Part shown: piece by piece, positions 45,239 through 54,774 of the stretch
Position numbering within the stretch: the first letter of the stretch is position 1
How the letters are laid out: each line of letters starts with the position of its first letter
Assembly (NCBI GenBank): GCA_964658655.1
Contig: CAZZZL010000007.1
Coordinates: forward strand, 87,581-151,580
From: G963692885 sp964658655
Lineage (GTDB): Bacteria > Acidobacteriota > Terriglobia > Terriglobales > Acidobacteriaceae
Direction of reading: 5' to 3'
DNA: 64,000 nt
Notes under the pieces: model-generated
What the model saw: the letters and a program-made list of their open reading frames with translations, nothing else
Database searches by the model: none
What the model was told of the DNA's origin: nothing
Translations under genes and position numbers: made by a program

Positions 45239-48200
45239 ATGCGCCTTCCCTCATCGCCTGCAAAAGAAAAATCGTCACAATTTCCCTATCTGTTCCTAGT
45301 GGCTGGCATGCTCTTCACTGGCAGCGCTTCGCTTTACGCTCAAAACGTCATATTGACCGGCGCCATCAGCGGACGGGTGACAGACCAGGCAGGCGCGCTC
45401 ATTCTCGGCGCAACCGTCGATGTCCAGAATCTTCAGACTGGAGTGGACCAAGCCTCACAAACAAATCAGTCCGGCATCTACAGGTTTTCTGCTCTCCAGC
45501 CCGGCACGTACATCATCACCGCGAAGGGCTCCGGCTTTCGAGCTAGCCAGGCAATGCTGCAGGTGGTCGTCGGCAACACTGCGTCAGAAGACCTCAAGCT
45601 GCAGGTTGGCGCAAGCCAGGACGTTGTTCATGTGGACAGTACCGCATCGATCCTGAGGCCGGATGAATCCTCTTCCACTTATGTGCCGGATCGCACAAAT
45701 CTGGAAGCTCTGCCGCTGAATGGACGCCGCTACACTGACTTCACACTGCTCAGCCCGAACACCAGCCCGGATGGTGACACTGGCCTGGTTAGCATAGAGG
45801 GTCAGCAGGGCGGCGAAGATTCGGGATACTCCAACGGCAATGGGTGGAATGTATTTACAGTCGATGGGACCAATGCGACCAGCAATTACTTCGACGATAT
45901 TCTCGGGCGCTATCGCATTCCCTACCTCTACGGCGAAAATTCCATCCAGGAATTTCAGGTCGCTGTCAGTCCCTACTCTTCCATTTACGGTGGCGGCGCC
46001 TCCTTCATCAATGCAGTGACTCGGTCAGGAGGCAATGCCTTTCACGGCAGCGCTTTCTACTTCAATCGCAACTCTGTCTTCGAGGCCAACGATTCGCTTT
46101 CAAATGCTGCCGGCTATTCGAAGCAGCAGGACACCCTGCAGCAATTCGGCGCGGGCGTGGGCGGCCCCATCCGACGAGACCGGCTCTGGTTTTTCGCCGA
46201 CTATGAGCAGCAGCGGGAGAACGATCCCATCTCCGTCATCAATCCGCCCGTAGATCCCTCGCAGGCTCGTTTCCTCTCGAACAATTTCGGCATACCCGAT
46301 GGCACTACCTTGCCGACACCGAACTCCGCTTATCCGATGCCCAGCACAGTCAATACACCGGACGCGACGAACCCCGTTTATCTGCAACAAGTTTCCAACG
46401 CAGTAAATGCCCTCAGTACCAACCTCGGCGTCCAGCCACGTCAGAAAAATGACCTTGTCCTTACGCCACGGTTTGACTACCAGGCGACCGCGCATGACAG
46501 CTTCTTCCTGAGTCTGAATGTCAATCGCTTCAATTCGCCGGGAGGTGTCATCACAGTCAGTCCTGTCGCCATTTACGGCACGCAGACACTGGCGAATGCC
46601 GAGGTACATGACTTTCAGGCAAGTCTCGGCTGGACCCATACGTTTTCGTCGAGCCTGCTGAATGAATTCCATGCTGGCACATCCGACGACAACCAGATCG
46701 AAACGCCTACTGGTAAAGCCTCGGGAGCGCCCACGATCATTGTTGATTCGCCATCTACGTTCGTCATAGGCAATGCACCTTTTTCGATTGGCCGCGTATT
46801 CGAGCGGCAATACTCGGCGGCCGACCGCATTGATTACACGATAGGTAAGCAGACGTTGCAGATCGGCTTCGACTTCAATCGCTCATGGGATTCGGATAAT
46901 AACTTCGGCGGCGCAGACCCCAACGAAAGCGTTCAGTCAGGTTCATTTCTCGGCCTTTACGAATTCCCGAACCTGGAAAGTTTTGCTCTCGGCCAATACA
47001 GTATTTTCAGCCAGGCGTCAGGCAATCCAACCTTTTCTTTCGGCGTCCCCTATTACGGCTTTTATGTTCAGGATTCCTATCGCATTCTCCGCAATCTGAC
47101 GCTCGAAGGCGGAGTGCGTGAGGACTTTCAGGTCTATCCACAGCCTGCTGAGAATCCCGCCTTTCCGCTTACGGGACAGTTTCCTAATCGGTTTGCCCGT
47201 GTGACTCCGCGCTTTGGATTCGCCTGGCAGCCTCGCACAAATACCGTAGTCCGTGGCGGTTTCGGACAGTTTTACACCAACTTCAACGGCTTGAATTATA
47301 GGAATGCCGTGGTCTCGAACGGCCTGGCGTCCCAGGAATCTTCCGTCAACCAGAGCTTCAACTCAGCAACGGCGGCAAACGAGCAACTTCCAACATTTCC
47401 AAACATATTGCCCGGCAATTCACCTCTGTTCGCAGCGTCCCCTGACATCTCGATTGTATCGCCCCAATTCAAGACGCCCTACATCCTGCAGGGCAGCCTG
47501 CAAATTGAAGAGCAGCTATCAGACAACACCACCTTTAGTATCGGCACGATGTGGAACCATGGCATTCACATCATCTCGGGCACTGCTTATGATTTGAATC
47601 TGAATCCCCTTCAGGGCAAAACGACGTACATCACCTGCCCGCCCAACACCACCACGGCACCTTGCAACGGTCCGACGGTCACCTTGCCAAATATGGATAA
47701 TGGACTGCTAACAGAAGGCGCCATCAATTCGAACCTCGGCGAAATCAATGAATTGATCAGCCCCGCGCAGAACTACTACAACTCGCTGTTTGTGCAGTTA
47801 AAACACCGCCTGTCGCAAGGGCTGACGTACCAGCTTTCCTATACCTGGTCCAAAAGCATGATGCTGGATGGAATGGACTTTAACAATCAATTCGACTTCA
47901 GCAATACGCATGCACCCACCCTGCAGGACCAGCGCCATAACCTGAGCGTTGCCGCAGTGTATGAGCCGCGGCCGACGAGGTTCATCGACTCTTCGGCGAG
48001 TCGCGCACTCCTTTCTAACTGGAGATTGAGTACTGTGATGGCCTTCGCTTCAGGACGTCCTTACGCCGGCTTGCTCAGTCCTGCCTGCACTGATGTCACC
48101 GACAATCCAAATGCGCTTTCATTCAACAACTGCGGTGTACCCTGCAACAGCGCGACCAGTTCGTCCTGCCCCCCTGTCGGCAACGACAACCTGAATGACA

Positions 48201-48595
48201 CCGCATTCAATGAGGACACGTCAGATACGGCGGGCGGAATTAATCAGGCCGGACCTACTCCCGGAATCGGTCTGAATTCTTTCTATGGACCATGGCTGGA
48301 ACGGATCGACGTAGGCGTGGCACGCAATTTTCCGATCGGCGAACACGGCTCGCTGCAATTGCAGGCGCAGGCGTTCAACGTCGCCAATCATGCTAATTAC
48401 TTCGTACAGAATGGGAATGGTGTCAACCAGATTCAGTACAACCCCATCGGCTCCAACTGTGGAGACGGAGCATCGCTGAATCAGACCTGCTACCTGGTGC
48501 CGAACTCAGGTCCGGGAAATTTCGGAGCGCTGCAGGAGATCAGTCCCAACGGCACACCACGCGCCCTCCAGTTCTCTGCACGATTCAGCTTCTAG
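45239..48595 (+). CDS. Oar-like TonB-dependent receptor with carboxypeptidase regulatory domain
   Basis: This is a 1118-residue protein from the ATG at 45239; a GTG directly precedes it, and AAAGG lies upstream. A signal peptide runs to about residue 35 (GSASLYAQ). The CarboxypepD_reg domain spans about 38-120 (GAISGRVTDQAGALILGATV). The plug region includes LEALPLNGRRYTDFTLLSPN near residue 155. A long beta-barrel ends in ARFSF, the terminal aromatic needed for outer-membrane insertion. It is a paralogue of the receptor at 30369-33752 but sits outside the glycoside-hydrolase cluster, so its ligand cannot be guessed from neighbours. It converges on the phosphoesterase gene. Confidence 0.9.
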   Translation: MRLPSSPAKEKSSQFPYLFLVAGMLFTGSASLYAQNVILTGAISGRVTDQAGALILGATVDVQNLQTGVDQASQTNQSGIYRFSALQPGTYIITAKGSGFRASQAMLQVVVGNTASEDLKLQVGASQDVVHVDSTASILRPDESSSTYVPDRTNLEALPLNGRRYTDFTLLSPNTSPDGDTGLVSIEGQQGGEDSGYSNGNGWNVFTVDGTNATSNYFDDILGRYRIPYLYGENSIQEFQVAVSPYSSIYGGGASFINAVTRSGGNAFHGSAFYFNRNSVFEANDSLSNAAGYSKQQDTLQQFGAGVGGPIRRDRLWFFADYEQQRENDPISVINPPVDPSQARFLSNNFGIPDGTTLPTPNSAYPMPSTVNTPDATNPVYLQQVSNAVNALSTNLGVQPRQKNDLVLTPRFDYQATAHDSFFLSLNVNRFNSPGGVITVSPVAIYGTQTLANAEVHDFQASLGWTHTFSSSLLNEFHAGTSDDNQIETPTGKASGAPTIIVDSPSTFVIGNAPFSIGRVFERQYSAADRIDYTIGKQTLQIGFDFNRSWDSDNNFGGADPNESVQSGSFLGLYEFPNLESFALGQYSIFSQASGNPTFSFGVPYYGFYVQDSYRILRNLTLEGGVREDFQVYPQPAENPAFPLTGQFPNRFARVTPRFGFAWQPRTNTVVRGGFGQFYTNFNGLNYRNAVVSNGLASQESSVNQSFNSATAANEQLPTFPNILPGNSPLFAASPDISIVSPQFKTPYILQGSLQIEEQLSDNTTFSIGTMWNHGIHIISGTAYDLNLNPLQGKTTYITCPPNTTTAPCNGPTVTLPNMDNGLLTEGAINSNLGEINELISPAQNYYNSLFVQLKHRLSQGLTYQLSYTWSKSMMLDGMDFNNQFDFSNTHAPTLQDQRHNLSVAAVYEPRPTRFIDSSASRALLSNWRLSTVMAFASGRPYAGLLSPACTDVTDNPNALSFNNCGVPCNSATSSSCPPVGNDNLNDTAFNEDTSDTAGGINQAGPTPGIGLNSFYGPWLERIDVGVARNFPIGEHGSLQLQAQAFNVANHANYFVQNGNGVNQIQYNPIGSNCGDGASLNQTCYLVPNSGPGNFGALQEISPNGTPRALQFSARFSF

Positions 48596-48629
48596 ACACT
48601 TGCGCTTCCGGATAACTTACAGACTCCGC

Positions 48630-48666
48630 AAAAAAAAGCCCTCTCTCCAATGCAAGGAGAGAGGGC
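48630..48666 (-). terminator. Rho-independent terminator of the phosphoesterase gene
   Basis: GCCCTCTCTCC (48638-48648) and GGAGAGAGGGC (48656-48666) form a perfect 11-base-pair stem with a 7-base loop. On the minus strand the stem is followed by eight T residues. It lies 20 bases past the stop codon at 48687. The plus-strand side lacks a T-tract, so it is mainly the minus-strand terminator. Confidence 0.93.
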
Positions 48667-48686
48667 TGGACGCAGGTACATGCTGA

Positions 48687-51600
48687 TTAGTCGCCGTCTT
48701 CGTCACCGGCCTTGGCAAGGGCTGCTTTCCTGATGAAGTCGCTAGCTGGACGAACCTTCTTCTCGCCCGGGTAAGGGAGTTTGAAGCCGGTGGCTTCGTA
48801 CCAGTCGAAATGGCTGACAGTATCAGGATCCAGAGAGTCAGGAACGTGATACCGGGCAGCAAAGACCTGTGACTTCATCTTGAGCCAGCCGGTCCTGAGA
48901 GCTTTAACGGAAGGGCTGTCAGAGAGCGACACGTTTCCGGTGCTGCAGGTGTTGAAGCCGGATGGAATGTCTGTGGGAGGAATATATCCCGCGACGCCGT
49001 AGCACAGCGGTACTTCGTTGGCCACGTGCGCCCACGGGAGGAAGTTGTTCAAAGGTGGATCGTTGACGAAGAGATTTGTCATCGGTGACGCCACAAGATC
49101 GTTCTGGTTCATGGGTTTCAGTCCAAGAATCTGCTCGATCGTGCGGGTCAGGTTGACCTGAGTATAGAAGGTACTTTCCTGCTGAACGCCGGCACCCGTG
49201 CCATCCGGATTGACGTTCTGCTTTACATAGGGACTGATGACGTACCCGGGACTGCGGTGCCCATCCACGTGATCGACGCCGTTCTGCGCGTCATCTTCCT
49301 CGATGAAGACTGCGGAGTCCTGCCACACATTGCTGTGGCTGATGCTGTCAACAATGCGTCCGATGGCCAGGTCGTTATCGGCCTGCTCAGCAGTCGCGTT
49401 CGGCGGCCCGGTGGTGTGGTCCTGCATGATCCAGATGAAGCTCAACTGGGGCACCGTACCGGCGGCCACGTCACGATTGAAATCCTGCTGCCAGACATCG
49501 ACTCGGTACTGGTCTGGAATGCCCAGATCGAACTGCGGGAAGTTTTGAACAGCAAACTTCATGACATTCGGGAGCGGTGAATAAGACTTGATGCTGTTGA
49601 AGTACTTGAGCTGTGGCTCTTTGCCATTCTCGTATTCCAGCGTGTCATTGTAGAACTGCGCCCAGGTTGGCTCGCAGCTATCGGTAACAGTAAACGGCAA
49701 GGGTGTGGGCGGCACGGAGCCGTTGTAATGATTGTTCTGAGTCTTGTTTGTTGGCCTGCAGCCCGGGACGGTGAAGGTGTTGTATTCGATGTACTCGCCA
49801 TAGTTCTTGATCTTGACGCCGGCTGCTGCCGCCACATCGAACAGGGTGCCCTTTTTCTGATAGGCGATCGCATCGCCACCGTTGGATGGGTAATCGCGGA
49901 GCCAGTCGGGCGACTGAATGTCGTCTGAGTACGGCGCCATTGCCTGAAGAATCCAGTTGTGACCGTCGGCCGATTGGCGGCTAGGATCGTAGAAGTTATC
50001 CAGAAGCGGAAACCGTTGGACAATCGTATGGGCGTTCGGCGTCACGACCGGATATTCAGCATAGGTCGAGTTATCCCCGAATACTGCCAGGGTCGGATCG
50101 CCGTTGCCTTCAGAAACATCACCAAGCATCTGATCGTAGGTCCGGTTTTCACGAATGATCAGGAAAACATGCTTGATCTTCGACGGATCGCCGATTCTCT
50201 CCGGTATGGCGACTGGCGTGGCATGCCGATTTCCACCGCCGGCGCTCCAGATATTTTTCGCCAGGTCCCAATGATTATTCTGGAAGACCTTTGCCGTGTA
50301 CGTCGCCAGCGTTCCGCTATTGGGAATCGGGACGATGCTTACGGTGCCCAGGTCCTCATGAGTATTGAAGCCGCTCACTCCAAATATTGTTCCGTATGAA
50401 TTTTCACGGGTATTCGTTGGTGGTGGCGCGACCCCGAAACCTGTGGTGCCGATGCCCTTGTCGTTGGCAACAATCAGTGTGTTATCTCTCTTATCCAGCA
50501 CCACAGAGCTTGGCGCGTAGCCTACCGGAATTAGACCGGAAACCGGATCCCATCCGGATGCATTCAGATCGACGACGGCAATCGAGTTAGCGTTGTACAG
50601 AGCGACGTAGGCAACATTCTTCTCAGCGTCAACTGCGATCGAATTTGGACCGGCACCATAGGCTGCCTCGGAATCTCCGGGCACCCTGACAGGCAGGCCA
50701 GGATTGATTGTCCGCTCGACCCTGTTGGTGGATGTGTCGATTAACGAGAGGCTGTCGTCATACGTATTAGCAACCAGCAGGTACTTGCCCCAGAAGGCCA
50801 TACCCGTCGGGTGATGACCAACCGTGATGGTCTCGGTGACTTTGAAGGACGACAGGTCAATTACAGAAATTGTGCCTGGAACCGTTGTGCCCGTTGGATA
50901 CTCAGCGGCTACCGGGGTTCCATTGGAGTAAAGCTGAAAGTCAGTTTCGGTAGGCACCGGACCCGCTTCGTTCGAGACGTACGCAGTCTTGCCATCCGGC
51001 GAGATCACGACGCTGTTGGGAACGTTTCCGACACGCACCTGCGCACCCTCGACTGGTGTCTTTGCTGTCAGATCAATCTTGGCCAGGGTGTCATTGGCAT
51101 TCAACACAGCGTAGGCGGTACTCCCATCAGACGTGACCGCGATACCCGTGGGATAAGAAGTGAATGTGTCATCAGTAAAGATCGAATAGGGAAAGCCGCA
51201 CGGAATTTCGAAGCTCCCCGTGGTGCCTCCAGGACTACCCGACGGACGCTTTCCCGGACCGTTGTGCTTATACGGATCGCAGCTGACGTTGGTCAGTTTC
51301 CCTTCTGCGTTGACGGCGATCGGAACGTTCACCTGGGCATAGTTCGTAAGCAGTCCAGTGTTCGCACTGACACTGGCAATCGCAATGTAGCTGGATGGGC
51401 CGTAGCTGCCATCCTGGCTGAACAGCAGATACTTGCCATCCGGCGAATAGGTGATGCCGGACTGGCTGCCGTCTGAGTCGGTGCCGGTGCCGCCGCTTGC
51501 GGTCTTGTAGGGCACGCTATACGTCTGCAGCACAGCGCCGGTCCGTGTATCGAAGATCGAAACGGCCTGCGGGCCACCCATTTGCAGTACGGCTGCGGTG

Positions 51601-51899
51601 TGGTTGCCAGAGGGGTTCAGTGCGACAGCCTTGGCCCGGGTCGTTGTGCCCAGGTAGACCTGGGTACCGGCAGGAGTGATGATGGTGCCATCGCTCACGA
51701 CCCATGGCTTGGCCAGTGGATGCGCGTAAGTCGGTCCAGTCTTGGCGTCCTTGTTCTCTCCAACCGAGTAGGTTGGAAACCGCGCGGACTGGGCGAAGGC
51801 TGCAGCGCCTAACCCGGAAGCCAGAAGTCCGGCGACTGCAAGCAGCCGGAAATTTCTCGATTGATTCCGAGTAGTCTCGGAAAACGTTTTGCGATACAT
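48687..51899 (-). CDS. Secreted YVTN beta-propeller fused to a phosphoesterase domain
   Basis: This is a 1070-residue protein from the ATG at 51899 (GGGAGAG upstream); the frame is open to 52019. A signal peptide runs to about residue 35 (GLGAAAFAQ). Residues about 40-480 contain YVTN-type propeller repeats (SPDGKTAYVSNEAG, DLSSFKVTETITVGHHPTG). The C-terminal half is a PF04185-type phosphoesterase (acid phosphatase / phospholipase C fold): HVFLIIRENRTYDQMLGDV near residue 580, NFYDPSRQSADGHNW near 640 and FIEEDDAQNGVDHVDGHRSP near 880, with His and Asp residues for metal binding. It probably releases phosphate from organic esters outside the cell. The natural substrate is unknown. Confidence 0.88.
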   Translation of the reverse strand: MYRKTFSETTRNQSRNFRLLAVAGLLASGLGAAAFAQSARFPTYSVGENKDAKTGPTYAHPLAKPWVVSDGTIITPAGTQVYLGTTTRAKAVALNPSGNHTAAVLQMGGPQAVSIFDTRTGAVLQTYSVPYKTASGGTGTDSDGSQSGITYSPDGKYLLFSQDGSYGPSSYIAIASVSANTGLLTNYAQVNVPIAVNAEGKLTNVSCDPYKHNGPGKRPSGSPGGTTGSFEIPCGFPYSIFTDDTFTSYPTGIAVTSDGSTAYAVLNANDTLAKIDLTAKTPVEGAQVRVGNVPNSVVISPDGKTAYVSNEAGPVPTETDFQLYSNGTPVAAEYPTGTTVPGTISVIDLSSFKVTETITVGHHPTGMAFWGKYLLVANTYDDSLSLIDTSTNRVERTINPGLPVRVPGDSEAAYGAGPNSIAVDAEKNVAYVALYNANSIAVVDLNASGWDPVSGLIPVGYAPSSVVLDKRDNTLIVANDKGIGTTGFGVAPPPTNTRENSYGTIFGVSGFNTHEDLGTVSIVPIPNSGTLATYTAKVFQNNHWDLAKNIWSAGGGNRHATPVAIPERIGDPSKIKHVFLIIRENRTYDQMLGDVSEGNGDPTLAVFGDNSTYAEYPVVTPNAHTIVQRFPLLDNFYDPSRQSADGHNWILQAMAPYSDDIQSPDWLRDYPSNGGDAIAYQKKGTLFDVAAAAGVKIKNYGEYIEYNTFTVPGCRPTNKTQNNHYNGSVPPTPLPFTVTDSCEPTWAQFYNDTLEYENGKEPQLKYFNSIKSYSPLPNVMKFAVQNFPQFDLGIPDQYRVDVWQQDFNRDVAAGTVPQLSFIWIMQDHTTGPPNATAEQADNDLAIGRIVDSISHSNVWQDSAVFIEEDDAQNGVDHVDGHRSPGYVISPYVKQNVNPDGTGAGVQQESTFYTQVNLTRTIEQILGLKPMNQNDLVASPMTNLFVNDPPLNNFLPWAHVANEVPLCYGVAGYIPPTDIPSGFNTCSTGNVSLSDSPSVKALRTGWLKMKSQVFAARYHVPDSLDPDTVSHFDWYEATGFKLPYPGEKKVRPASDFIRKAALAKAGDEDGD

Positions 51900-52316
51900 G
51901 AATGGCTCTCCCGTTGATTGCTTCACTTTGCGAATGCCGACCGTTGAGTCACGGATGTGTGACCAGGTTCCGGCCGAGGTGAGGGACGAGTGGCTGACAA
52001 TCAGATGCGAAGAGCCCAACTGATTGCCGGTGAGAAAGCAAGTCTAGAACTCGGGCATGTACTGATGCACACCCTGGCATCCACCCAGGCATGCGCACTC
52101 AGCCCGCACGATGCCAGAAGTATTGCAGGCGGCGCATGACGGCCTCCTGACCGCTTCATTACATTTTCGTAATGTCTAAGTAGCTGTAGTGCGAATCTCA
52201 AGCCGCGCCTCTTCATTTATCTGCTGACCATTCATCGTTCATGTATCCGCGATCTCACCGCTGCGTAAATTTGCAGCCTGCAAGCTGCTCAATCTGTCGT
52301 GATATCCGACTCTTGT
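51900..52316 (-). other. Intergenic region between the sensor kinase and the phosphoesterase gene
   Basis: These 417 bases hold the promoter region of the phosphoesterase gene and the end of the two-component operon. The clearest element is the inverted repeat CATTAC/GTAATG at 52157-52174. A second, weaker one is GCAGC (52273-52277) / GCTGC (52284-52288), just after the kinase stop, which could be a terminator stem without a T-tract. A 71-codon minus-strand frame here has no recognisable features. Confidence 0.4.
52157..52174. promoter_or_regulatory. Perfect inverted repeat, candidate operator
   Basis: CATTAC and GTAATG form a perfect 6-base inverted repeat around ATTTTC. It lies 258 bases upstream of the phosphoesterase ATG and 143 bases after the stop of the histidine kinase gene. 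OmpR-type metal-responsive regulators bind sites of this general form, so the adjacent two-component system could act here. That link is inference. Confidence 0.35.
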
Positions 52317-53744
52317 CTAACCCACAGGATTGATAGGCATGCGAAGCGTAACCCGGGTGCCTTGACCGAACCTGCTGTCGATCTCAACTTTGCCGCCGTG
52401 CAGTGTCATGATGCCCTGCACAATCGAGAGTCCAAGTCCGGTCCCGCCCAATGCTTGCGAGCGCGAGGGCTCCACGCGAAAGAAGCGGTCGAAGACGCGG
52501 GGTAGCGCATCAGCGGGGATACCGACGCCGGTGTCAGCGACCTCAATTCGAATAGAAGCCAGGTCGACGCTGCTCAGCAGCAGCACGGATCCACCTCGCG
52601 GCGTATGCGCCACAGCATTTGAGACCAGGTTGCCTACTGCGCGCTGGATCATTGCCCGATCAAGTTCCGCAACCACCGGCTTGTCGCTTGTGACGCTTGT
52701 AAGCTGGATGCCGCTGTCGGCAGCAGACGCTTCGTAGTAATCGCGAATACCCGCCAGCAAGTCTGAAACATTCACGCGCTCAAGCCTGAGGTGAGTGAGC
52801 GGACTTTCTGTGCGGGCCAGAAATAGTAGATTGCTGATCAGGTCAGAAAGTCGGACTGCTTCTTCAAGCGATGACCCGAGCGCATCACGATACTCATCGA
52901 TCGTTCTCGCCCGTGCAAGAGCAACTTCCGCCTCGCCACGAATATTGTTTACCGGGGTGCGCAGATCGTGCGCGATATCCGCCGAAAATCTCGAGATGCG
53001 TTCAAATGAATCTTCCAGACCATCAAGCATCCTGTTGAACGTGCGCGCGAGCGATTCCAACTCCGACGGATATCCTTCAGCAACAATCCGTTCACCCAGA
53101 TGACTCGAAGTAATTCTTCGTGCTGTCGCCGCCATTTCCTCCACCGGCCGAATGCCCTGTCGAGCAATTTCATACCCGACGAGTGGAAAAATAGCGAGCA
53201 TGACAACGAGCAGCACCCATGCCCATAGGCGAAAGCGTGCGAGAAACTGCTCCTTCTGGGAGACGTCAATGGCAATCTGTACGGTGACGTTTCGACCGGG
53301 AGGTTCGCCAACCGGCGCTATCGCGGTGGTCACGCGAAAGGCCAGTCCATTCGTTCCTTTCATTGGGACAGATGAGTTGTACCTGCCTGCGGTCCTTTCT
53401 CCCAACTTCGTCAGGTCCAAGGCTTGCGCCATGCCGGGTGTTGAAAGCAGAGGCTTATTTTGTTGGTCAAGCAGTCGAATGTAGAAATGCTCATACTGGC
53501 GGGCGGCCGATTCCAACTCAACTTCTTCGCGCAGGGCATCTTCATCCTCTGGACGCTCGCGTAACAACGTGCTTACCACGTGAACCTTGTCCTGCAGAAA
53601 CAAGCTTGTGCTTTTTTCCAGCTCCGCGACTAAGAGCAGGTAGAGGCTTGCGGTAGCAATGAAGACCAGCAGCATGCCCGCCATGGCGTAGATCGCTGTC
53701 AATCGGAACGCCAGCGTCTTCCAGACTCGGGAAATTCGCAGCAT
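52317..53744 (-). CDS. Two-component sensor histidine kinase, CusS/heavy-metal-sensor type
   Basis: This is a 475-residue protein from the ATG at 53744, five bases after the response-regulator stop; an ATG at 53768 would overlap that gene. Two transmembrane helices (about 12-35 and 165-190) flank a periplasmic sensor region. A HAMP linker follows (RQGIRPVEEMAATARR). The dimerisation and phosphoacceptor helix contains RFSADIAHDLRTPVNN with the phosphorylated His near residue 260. The ATPase domain shows GNLVSNAVAH (N box), VADTGVGIP and LGGTGLGLSIV. The layout resembles CusS/IrlS/CopS kinases that sense metals, but the periplasmic ligand residues cannot be assigned. It forms an operon with the regulator gene. 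Confidence 0.9.
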   Translation of the reverse strand: MLRISRVWKTLAFRLTAIYAMAGMLLVFIATASLYLLLVAELEKSTSLFLQDKVHVVSTLLRERPEDEDALREEVELESAARQYEHFYIRLLDQQNKPLLSTPGMAQALDLTKLGERTAGRYNSSVPMKGTNGLAFRVTTAIAPVGEPPGRNVTVQIAIDVSQKEQFLARFRLWAWVLLVVMLAIFPLVGYEIARQGIRPVEEMAATARRITSSHLGERIVAEGYPSELESLARTFNRMLDGLEDSFERISRFSADIAHDLRTPVNNIRGEAEVALARARTIDEYRDALGSSLEEAVRLSDLISNLLFLARTESPLTHLRLERVNVSDLLAGIRDYYEASAADSGIQLTSVTSDKPVVAELDRAMIQRAVGNLVSNAVAHTPRGGSVLLLSSVDLASIRIEVADTGVGIPADALPRVFDRFFRVEPSRSQALGGTGLGLSIVQGIMTLHGGKVEIDSRFGQGTRVTLRMPINPVG

Positions 53745-53748
53745 CTCT

Positions 53749-54420
53749 TTAGTCGGTCCCAAGCACATAACCGGAACCGCGAACCGTATGAATCAACTTG
53801 AGGGAAAATGGGTCGTCGACCTTACTGCGAAGTCGCCTTACACTTACATCGACCACGTTTGTATCGCTGTCGAAGTTCATGTCCCAGACTGATTCGGCGA
53901 TCACGGTGCGGGACAGCACCTCTCCTGCGCGACGCGTAAGAAGTGACAACAGGAGAAATTCCTTGGGCGTTAGATCCAGTCGCTGCCCGGCACGCACGGC
54001 GCGATGGCGAAGCAGATCGATTTCAAGGTCAGCCATGCGCAGAACATCCTGCGGGCGGCTCGAAGTCCGTCGCAGCCGTGATCGTACTCGTGCCAGCAGC
54101 TCTGAGAAGGCAAAGGGCTTTGCCAGATAATCGTCGGCGCCTAGTTCGAAACCACGGACGCGTTCATCAATCGCATCGCGTGCGGTAAGGAAGAGGACCT
54201 GCGTCGTGCGACCCGCCTGCCGTAACTGCGTCAGGACCTGCCATCCATCAAGAGTCGGAAGCATGATATCGAGGATGATCAGGTCGAAATCCACACTCTT
54301 TGCCAACTCAAGGCCGTCGAGGCCATCGCCAGCCACATCGACCACAAATCCCGCTTCACCAAGGCCTTTCTTCAGGAACTTGGCCGTCTTCGCCTCATCT
54401 TCTATCACCAGGATGCGCAT
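53749..54420 (-). CDS. OmpR-family response regulator, CusR/CopR-like
   Basis: This is a 223-residue protein from the ATG at 54420 (MRILVIEDE); a GTG at 54450 in the same frame is an alternative with GGGAGAG farther upstream. The receiver domain has the acidic pair in VIEDE, the phosphorylated Asp in LIILDIMLPTLDGW near residue 51, and the conserved Lys in LAKPF near 102. The C-terminal winged helix (about 125-220) ends RTVRGSGYVLG, diagnostic of the OmpR/PhoB class. The receiver resembles regulators of heavy-metal resistance. It is the first gene of the operon with the kinase; its targets may include neighbouring secreted-protein genes. Confidence 0.92.
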   Translation of the reverse strand: MRILVIEDEAKTAKFLKKGLGEAGFVVDVAGDGLDGLELAKSVDFDLIILDIMLPTLDGWQVLTQLRQAGRTTQVLFLTARDAIDERVRGFELGADDYLAKPFAFSELLARVRSRLRRTSSRPQDVLRMADLEIDLLRHRAVRAGQRLDLTPKEFLLLSLLTRRAGEVLSRTVIAESVWDMNFDSDTNVVDVSVRRLRSKVDDPFSLKLIHTVRGSGYVLGTD

Positions 54421-54774
54421 TTCAGGTCTTCGCCTATCCCCCGTAGTCACGCCGCTTTAATCTCTCCCAAGACGATGTCACATGCAGAAGAATGGAATAT
54501 TAAAAGAGCGTTAACCCGGTTGTCCCATAAAAGACCGTTTACGATCTTGAAGTCACGAGTCGCATGACGCAGATTGGTCGTCCTAAGAATTTCTCGGGCT
54601 TGCGGCTTATTTGTGTCCGGCTGGTTCCAATCCCGGTTAAGTTCTGCCCATTCCAAATCACTAAACAAAAGGTCCGTCGTTACGAACTTCCGCTCAGTAA
54701 CAGTCTAGTCACATGACACTGCTACTTTCCGATAGGAGCTCAGCCTTTACTTCTGAGCAACGGAGGCCATCGGC
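54421..54774 (+). other. Divergent intergenic region
   Basis: These 354 bases lie between the starts of the response regulator (minus) and the secreted protein at 54775 (plus). The part next to the regulator is AT-rich, as expected for a promoter. GTCA-CA-TGAC near 54710 is a short palindrome. No gene, RNA or strong repeat was found. Confidence 0.35.
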
